DNA of 64,000 nucleotides from Owenia fusiformis (Eukaryota; Annelida; Polychaeta; Sabellida; Oweniidae): the NCBI GenBank assembly GCA_903813345.2, contig CAIIXF020000005.1:24493375-24557374 (forward strand), read 5' to 3'. Each line of letters starts with the position of its first letter. The stretch's first letter is position 1. The translations under genes were made by a program, and so were the position numbers. The notes below the pieces were generated by a model that was not told where the DNA came from, ran no database searches, and worked only from the letters and a program-made list of their open reading frames with translations. Below, in pieces: positions 48,501 through 57,700 of the stretch.

Positions 48501-49929
48501 TAGTCATTACAATATATGACTATTAAACTTATTTTTCGTCTTGATAAAGGTAGATGGAAGTTTTATTTCAAAGGATGAATTTCAGTAAGCGTCCCATATT
48601 GTGACGTCATAGAGTTTGAAAAATAGAATCTGTTGACAGCGACCTTTTTTGCTCATCTTTTGTTACCTTCAACTTTTAAGCTGTACATTAAACAAAAAAG
48701 TATGAGATAAATTTTTAATAAATCATACATGATTATTTTGCTCTTAAACTTTAGTTTATTAATAAATGGTTGATTTTGTTCGCAAAAGGATGTGTTTTCT
48801 GTTGTATGTGGAAAAGTGGAGGACGAAAGGTTTTCAAAATTCATTAAAATAGGGCTAATTTACGCCATTCGCCTATTTTCAAGCACAGCAACACGTATAT
48901 TTATTTCACCTAGAATATCAATTGATTTGTGTTGTTAATACATATACGATATCAGAGTTATTCGCCTTAAATATTTTGAGATATAGAGGCAAATGTGGAG
49001 GACGAAAATTTTTCCATATATGTCCATTTTTCTCAAAAAACGTCACATTCTGTGGTGTTAAAAAGCGAAAATGTGTAACAATGCGTGCGCGACCTTTTTG
49101 CGACACGTCCTTACTTTAAAATGGCATACTTTCTTTCCCCTAGATCTTGACACTGATGGTTCTGGGCTGTTTCATGATTTTCTAATATTGTGTTTCGACT
49201 TACTCTAAGAATTGTGCTTTCGAATCATAAGGGGCATTTAAGCCCTCAGGAATTCCAGTTACGTGGCCGAGCAGGTCTTTCAACTTTAACCCTTTGTTCC
49301 GTTCTTCATCTGGAAACCGGAAGTTCGGTAACAGATCTGCGATCAACGATTCCCATGATATTCTGAAGTATATTGAATAATTAAATAATTAAAAAGGTTC
49401 AATTTTAAAGACCTATCTATTTTACTGTTAACAAATCAGTTGTTCACCGAATGCAACTCTATAACAGCATTAAAATGACAATTGTGACAGACAACGACAC
49501 CACCGCACCGACACGTACTGCCAACGCCGAACCAATCACAAAATAACTATAAGTTACACAACTTCCTGGTGGTCGCATAGAAAAAACTTTTTGTTTTGGG
49601 TCAATACAAAAAAAACAGAACCATTTCGCACTAAAGTCTTACTCCGTTTCTTCTATCACAGTTGCAAACAATGTCACAGCAAATGACTTGGAGATAGAAT
49701 ATATTGCATGTATAGTAGCCCCATCGTCAGGTACTTCGTTCTCCAGGTCCGCGTAGCCATACCCAGTTGTATACAAAGGTGTACCATCCTGCACAATCGC
49801 AAGATTCATCCCAACTTTTCCTCTGCATTGAATGATCTCTTCCACGAATGTGTCTATATCTTCTTTCTTTTGTGGGTCAATCTGCGCCTGGGCGATTCCA
49901 AGGAGCATAACTATGAGTAAAATCAGCAT
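45001..49929 (-). CDS. Secreted serine beta-lactamase-like protein, gigasin-6-like
   Basis: Five coding exons on the minus strand: 49929-49643, 49362-49204, 48004-47726, 47497-47235, 45599-45001 (stop included). All have GT-AG junctions and matching phases, total 1587 nt, 528 residues. Residues 1-15 (MLILLIVMLLGIAQA) are a signal peptide. The serine beta-lactamase / PBP-like domain follows: nucleophile motif SISK at 78-81, LGHVTGIP at 127-134, the YxN position reads YVD (166-168), TAEDMAKY, YGMGFW, and the third motif reads HGG (336-338). Five N-glycosylation sequons fit secretion. The last 150 residues form a cysteine-containing C-terminal domain. Animal relatives include LACTB-type proteins and the oyster shell protein gigasin-6. 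Substrate is unknown and peptidase or esterase activity is possible. The start is the first in-frame ATG; upstream there is a stop. Confidence 0.88.
46197..46530. mobile_element. G-run / GGCC-rich repeat in intron 4
   Basis: Starts actggcggattaggggggg and ends ggtccgcccctgaag. The interior has GGCC and GGGCC blocks separated by A/T tracts, like 36453-37872. It sits in the intron before the last exon of the beta-lactamase-like gene. Confidence 0.6.
46745..46945 (-). mobile_element. SINE body copy without tRNA head
   Basis: Similar to 19735-19935 in the same orientation (shared aatggcggtt, aataatattatgtt, aaaacatc, gatgaa). Intronic in the beta-lactamase-like gene. Confidence 0.6.
47235..47497 (-). 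CDS. Beta-lactamase-like gene, exon 4
   Basis: Begins after TTTGTAG and includes AAAMGVLTTAEDMAKY and YDYGMGFW. Ends AGAG|GTGAGT, phase 1. Confidence 0.86.
47726..48004 (-). CDS. Beta-lactamase-like gene, exon 3
   Basis: Begins after ATTTAG and carries FCYVDKNYYIAGAILE, the YxN-region helix with Asp in place of Asn. Ends ATCAC|GTAAGC, phase 2. Confidence 0.86.
49204..49362 (-). CDS. Beta-lactamase-like gene, exon 2
   Basis: Begins after TACTTCAG and carries KDLLGHVTGIP, the conserved turn before the second active-site motif. Ends TTAGA|GTAAGT, phase 2. Confidence 0.86.
49643..49929 (-). CDS. Beta-lactamase-like gene, exon 1
   Basis: Signal peptide and the catalytic SISK motif. Ends ACGGA|GTAAGA, phase 2. 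Confidence 0.88.
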
Positions 49930-50025
49930 CACCTTTTTATAATTAACACAAATAGACTCCAATTTGTATTACTAGCGGCCTGAACAACCAAGTGAATTCG
50001 ACAGACTGGAAGCGACCCTATCTTT

Positions 50026-50038
50026 ATGTATATAAAGA
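50026..50038 (-). promoter_or_regulatory. TATA-like sequence upstream of the beta-lactamase-like gene
   Basis: TTTATATACATAAAG on the minus strand about 100 bp upstream of the ATG at 49929. The better TATA match (TATATAAAG) reads on the other strand, so the assignment is weak. Confidence 0.22.
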
Positions 50039-50332
50039 ACTCAAATCAATATCAAAAACGCAGATCACTCAGACAACTCTATTTACCCTCCTTACATACT
50101 GACATGAAAACAGAAAAAGTCATTCAATTTAGTCCATCGATCATTTTTTTGTTCAGGCCTCTTATGCTGAATTTTTGTAAGCCTAATATATACATTTAGG
50201 TCATATTTTACATGTTCCATTTCAAAATGTATGTCATTGCTACTTTTTTAAAAAGAAGTTACAAAACGTTATGAGCGCGGGATGTCATCGCCTAATTTGG
50301 TCAATACGACGGAGCACGTCGTTTTTATAAGA

Positions 50333-50728
50333 AAGGACGATTTTCGGTTTGGAGAACGAAGTTCATCAATCTAAATGAGCATTATCCCTGCTTCGGACAA
50401 ATTTGATTTTTTTACATAATATAGATTTGAATGTCTTCTTTTGAATAGTCATAATTTAATTTGGGTAATATTTTTAGATTTTTCGCAAAAAAAATATTAG
50501 CGCAGTACACTGATGAACTTCTTTCCCCAAATCGAGACTTGTATTTTATTGAATCGGTCTAATTGAGCGTTATCCCTGCTTCAGACCAATTTGTTATTTT
50601 TACATCTTGTAGATTTAAATGTCCTCTTTTGAATATTCATAGTTTAATTTGGGTAATATTTCTATATTTTTCGTGAAACAAATTATTAGCCCAGGAGACT
50701 CTTCTCCAAACCGAGAATCGTCCTTTCA
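50333..50728. mobile_element. MITE with 25-bp inverted ends and internal direct repeat
   Basis: aaaggacgattttcggtttg at 50333 is inverted at the right end near 50728 with one mismatch in 25. Inside, a segment starting gcattatccctgcttcgga is repeated about 187 bp on (50380 and 50568). Confidence 0.75.
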
Positions 50729-50833
50729 AATTTTTCACATATTTTTATCTGAAAAGCTGCTTATTCGCAGAAACCCGCACTTTGCATGTTCGAATTCCAA
50801 GTGGTTATAACAACGTTTTAGTTGCTCCAACTT

Positions 50834-51015
50834 GTTCACTGTTGAGGAACTCGTAAAACGAGTTACGTAAACGGATCCGTTTTTGTAACAAAATGGTAAA
50901 CGATTTCGATACGTTTTTGTTTTCCATGGTTTCACGAGATATAAGCAGAATCACCACTACCTTTTTTGCACAAACGTGTGTCAGTCTTAGGTTTTAGAAA
51001 ATAAAAGCTTTCGCG
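50834..51015 (+). repeat. Dispersed repeat L, copy 2
   Basis: Matches 38739-38925. Shared core gaggaactc...acgagttacg...gagatata. Confidence 0.7.
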
Positions 51016-51324
51016 AACGTATTTCCTTGTAAGACTGCAAAATTATCAATATACTTCCTCACTTAAGTTACGTAAATGAATGGGCTAAGAAGTGCAGCAA
51101 TTACGAAAACGATGAAAATCATGTAATGTTAACGGGATTTCTGAGCATGCCAATTCTCTAAAGTTATGTTTACACGCTCAGTTGAAAAAGTTGGCAACAC
51201 AAATATTAGTTGATATGGTATAGAATTTATTATAACGTTCACTTGCAGTCCACAATCGTAAAATAGAGCCACTGGAATAAGTTTCGAAAGTGCGAACAGT
51301 GTAATATTCAACTTTGACCTACCT

Positions 51325-51385
51325 CACAGGCTGGTATTGAAATATTTGTCCGCTGTGACGGAGCATGCTATTTTTCATAACAAGG
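51325..51385 (+). mobile_element. Palindromic element B, left-end fragment
   Basis: CACAGGCTGGTATTGAAA followed by the 17-mer at 51348-51364 and gcatgctatttttcataa, then the match stops near the 162-bp tandem element. Confidence 0.85.
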
Positions 51386-51400
51386 CACAGACGTGAACAA

Positions 51401-52582
51401 TATCGTACCTAAAACACAGCATTGTGGTCTTGTTGACCAAGAAAGCAAGATGGCCGCAGACAAGTTAATCAGCTCTAGAACTTATCACTGTGTAACATAT
51501 GTAAAAATTTGAACGGTTTGGCTGGAAACCTGTAGACAAGCCTCGATTGACAAGATTTTATTACGGAAAATCGAAAATGGCAGCCTTAATATTTACCCAG
51601 AATGCCCAAAAACTAATCAGTTCTTGACGTTGATATGTAGAAACATCCCTGAAAATTTCAGATGAATCCCTCAAATGGTTTGGCTGGAAACCTGTAGACA
51701 AGTCTTGAAAGTGAAGATTTTAGGACGGAAAATCCAAAATGGCCACCTTAAAATTTACCAAGAATGCCCAAAAACCAATCAGTTCTTGACGTTGATATGT
51801 AGAAAGATCCCTAAAAATTTCAGATATATCCCTCAAATGGTTTGGCTGAAAATCTGTAGACAAGTCTTGAAAGTGAAGATTTTAGGACAGAAAATCCAAA
51901 ATGGCCACCTTAAAATTTAACCAGAATGCCCAAAAACTAATCAATTCTTGACGTTGATATGTGGAAACATCCCTGAAAATTTCAGATGAATCCCTCAAAT
52001 GGTTTGGCTGAAAACCTGTAGACAAGTCTTGAAAGTGAAGATTTTAGGACGGAAAATCCAAAATGGCCACCTTAAAATTTACCAAGAATGACCAAAAACC
52101 AATCAGTTCTTGACGTTGATATGTAGAAACATCCCTGAAAATTTCAGATATATCCCTCAAATGGTTTGGCTGAAAATCTGTAGACAAGTCTTGAAAGTGA
52201 AGATTTTAGGACAGAAAATCCAAAATGGCCACCTTAAAATTTAACCAGAATGCCCAAAAACTAATCAGTTCTTGACGTTGATATGTAGAAACATCCCTGA
52301 AAATTTCAGATGAATCCCTCAAATGGTTTGGCTGAAAACCTGTAGACAAGTCTTGAAAGTGAAGATTTTAGGACGGAAAATCCAAAATGGCCACCTTAAA
52401 ATTTACCCAGAATTCCCAAAAACTAATCAGTTCTTGACTTTAATATGTAGAAACATCCCTGAAAATTTCAGATGAATCCCTCAAATGGTTTGGCTGGAAA
52501 CCTGTAGACAAGCTGAAAAGTGAGACGCCGCCCGCCGCCCGTCAAGCTGACTACAATATCGTACCTCTTGTTAGGTACGATA
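51401..52582. mobile_element. 162-bp tandem element with TATCGTACCT ends
   Basis: ATGGCC (or ATGGCAG) landmarks at 51577, 51739, 51901, 52063, 52225 and 52387 are exactly 162 bp apart. Units alternate (51901 and 52225 share GGACAG and TTAACCAG), which suggests a 324-bp doubling. TATCGTACCT opens the element at 51401 and its complement closes it at 52573-52582, where the same 10-mer also forms a terminal hairpin (52557-52566 with 52573-52582). Confidence 0.85.
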
Positions 52583-52599
52583 AAAACACTAAGAATACT

Positions 52600-52870
52600 T
52601 AGCAATTTGCACCAAATCCTATAACTTGTAAAAATTACATTTCCATGAACAATGGAAGCCATTTTTAAATGAGCAGTTATCTTGAAAAACAGAGTCCTAC
52701 ATGTATGTCCATAACGCGTTAGCATGTGAAATTTGAACCAAGATTCTGTCAACAGTTTTTGAAGATTACATTTTTACAAAAAATGGCGGCTATTTTGAAA
52801 TTAAGTTGCACTCTTGAAAATTCTTCTTGAGCAGAGTTCAATTGTCCCTACATCATCTGCCTAGCATCAG
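52600..52870 (+). mobile_element. Fragment of the 145-bp array family
   Basis: Two diverged units matching 40560-41762 (aatggcggctattttgaaatt, cttcttgagcagag, gtccctac). Confidence 0.65.
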
Positions 52871-53144
52871 CATTTGAAAGATATTTATGACGTACACGGA
52901 CCTGGGGACAATTTCGGGAAATACAGGCTGATCTCAGCTTTGAGCGTTAATCTCTACCTTATATAAAAAGCTTACTATGTGTTTTATATATCATGTTGAA
53001 GTATTTTTTATTCGTATTTCAGTGAAATTATTTTTCCTTCAAAATTTTGATGGGATCCAAAATATTTTTAAAAGTTAAATATACCCCGGCATCGTCAAAA
53101 GACGTAACACTACGCTTACATGGCTCGTTGAGACATTATGAGAT

Positions 53145-53215
53145 TGAGAAGGTCAAATATCAAGTTTATGTCAGATTTGAACTTCTGAAAACGTTTAGAT
53201 GATTTCTTTATTTTG
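53145..53215 (+). mobile_element. Fragment of the 57671 repeat family
   Basis: aaggtcaaat ... gtcagatttgaacttctg ... tagatgatttc matches 57955-58015. Confidence 0.5.
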
Positions 53216-53893
53216 AGTGTATAATTTATTGATTTATATACTAATGAGCATGTGTACAGTGTATATATATATATTACATGATTCTTTAAATAACATCAAA
53301 TTCCCATCACATCCAACATAAAATAAACTACAATTGGCAAATAATAGTTGAGACACGTACATGATAATTTATGCTGATTTGAGACTTACTCTATACAAGT
53401 GCCTTAGTCTGCTATCTACCATCAAGTAAAATGTTGCCCATTGATGCATCCCTCTCTCAACATACCCTGCACAACAAAGCAAAGTCTTGCTCATCATTTT
53501 TAGCTTGATGAATTTATTCCCCCATCTCTCTCCCAAACACAGGTTGGGTAAATCAAAAGGGAGAGGGGAGGGAAAGCAGAGACTGGTTACAAGACTACAG
53601 CTGTCTTTTTGAAAACATGAAATAATTACATTTTACCATGTACCCTGGTAGAAGATATGTTAATTGTCCACCTAGGGCTATCAGGCTACAAGAGCACAAC
53701 ACAGTCCAGTACAAAAATAGGCACAATATCTCCTTAGTTCAAATACACATACATCTGAACATTACATCTCTGATGTACAGGTATATAATATTGCCCGGTG
53801 CAAATTGTACCACTTTTCTTTTAATCAGAATATACATCCAAATAACAGTAATGCAGTAAATAGTTATTTACATAACAATATATGTCACCTTCT

Positions 53894-54095
53894 GGTTGCC
53901 ATAACCAGTTCTATACAAGGTATAACTTTTTGTTTCCATGACAACAGATATTTTAAGTTTAAACCTATAACATCTTAGAGTTTCAAGTGAATATGAGCAT
54001 TACTTCTGAAGAAAGTAATTATAAATTACAACAAAACTGAAACAATTGTAACATACAAATCTTTAAGTCGCCTATTTTGTTGTTGCCATGGTAAC
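53894..54095. promoter_or_regulatory. Cluster of RFX X-box-like palindromes
   Basis: GGTTGCCATAACC (53894-53906), GTTTCCATGACAAC (53932-53945) and the perfect GTTGCCATGGTAAC (54082-54095) lie within 202 bp, just beyond the stop codon of MON2. Could be 3' UTR sequence or an enhancer. Confidence 0.35.
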
Positions 54096-54580
54096 ATATA
54101 TTAAAAAATGTTTCTTCAAACGTTTATGTGTTCACATTAAAAATTCTAAGTCAATGTGAACATCTCTTTTTAATAAATAACAAATTCGTAAAATGTAACA
54201 ATTGTTACATCTGCCAAATGCTGATGGCAAATGTCAGTCACAAAAACAAAGGCAATAACAATATTTCACCATTTCTTGGTGGTGGTGACATAATTCAGTG
54301 AAACATTTCTCTTAAAGATATGATTTCCTGGTATTCTTACGTTTCATAACAATATTAATGCAAGTAAGCCTATCATAATGATATACCACTTTTAAATATC
54401 CATGATTAAGTCTTTTAGGTATCTGATCAACCATGTATTAAAACAAGACCTTTTATCTTGTGACTTCATATGTGTAAAAAAACCTTCATCATTTGGAGCA
54501 CCGAGATGAACTCTGCTAAATAGTAAATATATGATGCAATCCCATCACAAATAAATTATTTCCATTGCAGCCCATTCCAA

Positions 54581-54738
54581 CTATTGTCCATTTTGTAAAG
54601 CACCTGGTGGAACAAGGAGATCTTTGTATTCAATGAGTGCCTCTTTTAGTGCCTTTGTAACTTGAGGAGATTGTGAGGTTATACAATCAACCAAATATGG
54701 GTATAATCGCACAACTTGAGTCCATATATGGGCATCAA
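54581..54738 (-). CDS. MON2: MON2 last coding exon
   Basis: [20 protein letters not shown] ... PPGALQNGQ and TAG at 54583-54581; acceptor TTTCTTTCAG. The 3' UTR should extend to lower coordinates; no clear poly(A) site chosen. Confidence 0.92.
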
Positions 54739-57700
54739 CTGAAAGAAAAGAAGTCAATTTAAAATAATATGTGCTAGCCTACAGGCAGGGGTAGGGGCCT
54801 CAATGTTTTAGATTTATTTTGCATTTGGACCCACATAAACCTGCCCATTTTTTGTACGTCAATGTTACCTTAAATAAATAGTACCACGGGTACTGGACTC
54901 ACTTGCTTGCTTGTACGATTTCAAGCAAATCAATGTAACACTTACATTTTTGTGTCAAATATATAAATGTACAAATGTATCAACTGGAATTATGAATTAT
55001 GAAGAAAAATCATAAAATCATCTTGTCAAAATATCCCCTTATAAGTAATACAAGACTTACTATTTGACTGTGGTGCTTTCTTTAAGGTACTGAGTAATGT
55101 ACTGACTGCCTTTAAAACAAACCCCATCTCAGACAATCTAGCCCTAAAATAAAACAAAAGTTTGGAAAAGCCAAAATGACAACAGGGTTTAAGAATGCTT
55201 GTGTTCACCTTTATCAATCCAAAACATAGTGAGAGACAGAAGAATAAGCAAGGAATTAAGCAGGCAAACTTGCAGCCTGTACAATGTATAGTAATGCCTG
55301 ATTAAAAACTAGCAAACTTATTCAACTTTAGAGAAAGAGTACTATAGGTGTGGCTGTTTTTTTTATTGCTGAACAATTACGAGAAATATCAAAGAAGGAC
55401 TACTTCAAAAATGGACTACAAGGCCTTGCGGGAATGCCTACCTTGGAAGAGGACACTTCCCACTTAACTTCTCATCAGCAATGTATTTCTCTAGGACTGT
55501 CTGACACCTCTGTAAGAGCGAATTCACTGCTAGTTTACTGATGGAATGCCCCTCAGATTGCTTTGAGATGAAGGAGAATTGGAGTAAAGTCTCAAAGCAG
55601 CTTTTTGCAAACTCCTCTCGAAGTTTTCTATTTGATTCTGTATCTGAAATAGCAGTGAATTTTCCAGATATCAATGTAAATATGGCTAAAAACACTGGTG
55701 AGAAGACTTAATGAACACTCAATTAGCTATAGATACTACAGTAAACATAGTATTTCATGTGCAGAGTACATGTACATGTACTTTGTTGGATAGTAAATGA
55801 AATGGAATATGTACATCTATGTGTAGAAACTATAAAGTAGCTTGTCTATGAACGATGACTGTTAAATTACTTACAAATTATCGAAATAAAACACTTATGA
55901 ATTCGCTTAAGTTCTTGAGTCTATTAAACGTACCTATGAAGAACTGTAATGTGGAATGAGAGTACAGTGCCTTTGTTGTACTCACCTTTGAAAGACTGTG
56001 ATGTGGCTGAGTGTATTGAGCTTCTGTTGTACTCACCTATGAAAGACTGTGATGTGACTGAGTGTATTGTCTCTGTTGTACTCACCTATGAAAGATTGTG
56101 GTGTGGCTGAGTGTATTGTCTCTGTTGTACTCACCTATGATAGACTGTGATGTGGCTGAGTGTATTGCCTCTGTTGTACTCACCTATGAAATACTGTGAT
56201 GTGGCTGAGTGTATTGTCTCTGTTGTACTCACCTATGAAAGATTGTGATGTGGCTGAGTGTATTGTCTCTGTTGTACTCACCTATGAAAGACTGTGATGT
56301 GGCTGAGTGTATTGTCTCTGTTGTACTCACCTATGATAGACTGTGATGTGGCTGAGTGTATTGCCTCTGTTGTACTCACCTATGAAAGACTGTGATGTGG
56401 CTGAGTGTATTGTCTCTGTTGTACTCACCTATGATAGACTGTGATGTGGCTGAGTGTATTGCCTCTGTTGTACTCACCTATGAAAGACTGTGATGTGGCT
56501 GAGTGTATTGTGCTTCTGTTGTACTCACCTATGAAAGACTGTGATGTGGCTGAGTGTATTGAGCCTCTGTTGTACTCACCTATGAAAGACTGTGATGTGG
56601 CTGAGTGTATTGTGCTTCTGTTGTACTCACCTATGATAGACTGTGATGTGGCTGAGTGTATTGAGCTTCTGTTGTACTCACCTATGATAGACTGTGATGT
56701 GGCTGGGTGTATTGAGCTTCTGTTGTACTCACCTATGAAAGACTGTGATGTGGCTGAGTGTATTGAGCCTCTATTGAGTATCTCCATGATGTTGACAATA
56801 AATTCTTGTGGAATGTTTTCTGTGTGTGGTAGAATATCATCTCTCATCAGTTGTACAACCTGACAAATTAAATCATTTAATCAGATCATCATTAATTTCC
56901 TTTCAGTATACATGTCAATATATCAGTATATGTCAATTCTATACAATTCAATATTGACAAGATATCTCTTCATTCCTTACTGCTTCCTTTCTTTTCTACT
57001 GCTTTCTATTTAAAATTGAGGTTACTACAAAAACCTACCTGGCAATCTATTGCCTCATCCCTTTGGAAATCCTCGACTGAAAGTGTTGCTGGTGGTTCGC
57101 TATAAAACACAAATTGTCAAACATTTATTAAAGATTTTATTTTGTAACATTTGATAATACATGTACCATGAACATTCTAGGTGTTTTATCATTTCTGACA
57201 TTTCTTAAAACAAGGTTGTTGATATAGTGTTATGGAGCACTAAATTAGTAGACATTTCTTTTAAATTACCAACGGAATTTAATCTTGGTGCTCTATTAAA
57301 CATGCAGTTAATAAAAATCGAATTGAATAGGAACCTGTAGCCGCCATTTGTGACCATGATATGTCGGTGTGTTGGTGTCAATCATGTCGGTGAGCTGGGA
57401 AAAACTAATTGCCTTAGCCTTTTGCACATGTAACTTATGTGGAAATTAGTGAAAAATAAGTTTTCCCTTCCATAATGATCACAAACTTTGCAGACAAAAT
57501 ATCAACTTTTTGTTTTAGATAAGATATAAAAATACATATAAAAGTACATGAAATCACCCACTTGAAGAGAACTTCATGCATCAAAATCGTTTCCCTGAAT
57601 TTGGGATAGAGCAGGTCAGATTTAATAACAATTGGTGTATTACTGTATATACAGTAGTGGCTGTCTAATTTCTAAAAATAGGACCCACGGTCCTGTGCTC

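Noticed and set aside
45001-49929. Bacterial contamination or recent horizontal transfer of a beta-lactamase
   Set aside because: Four GT-AG introns in phase, eukaryotic signal peptide and intronic repeats shared with the rest of the window show a native animal gene.
55925-56770. CRISPR array
   Set aside because: Units are tandem copies without unique spacers, in an animal gene intron.
56441-56863. Plus-strand 140-codon repeat protein
   Set aside because: Antisense shadow of the MON2 exon-donor array.
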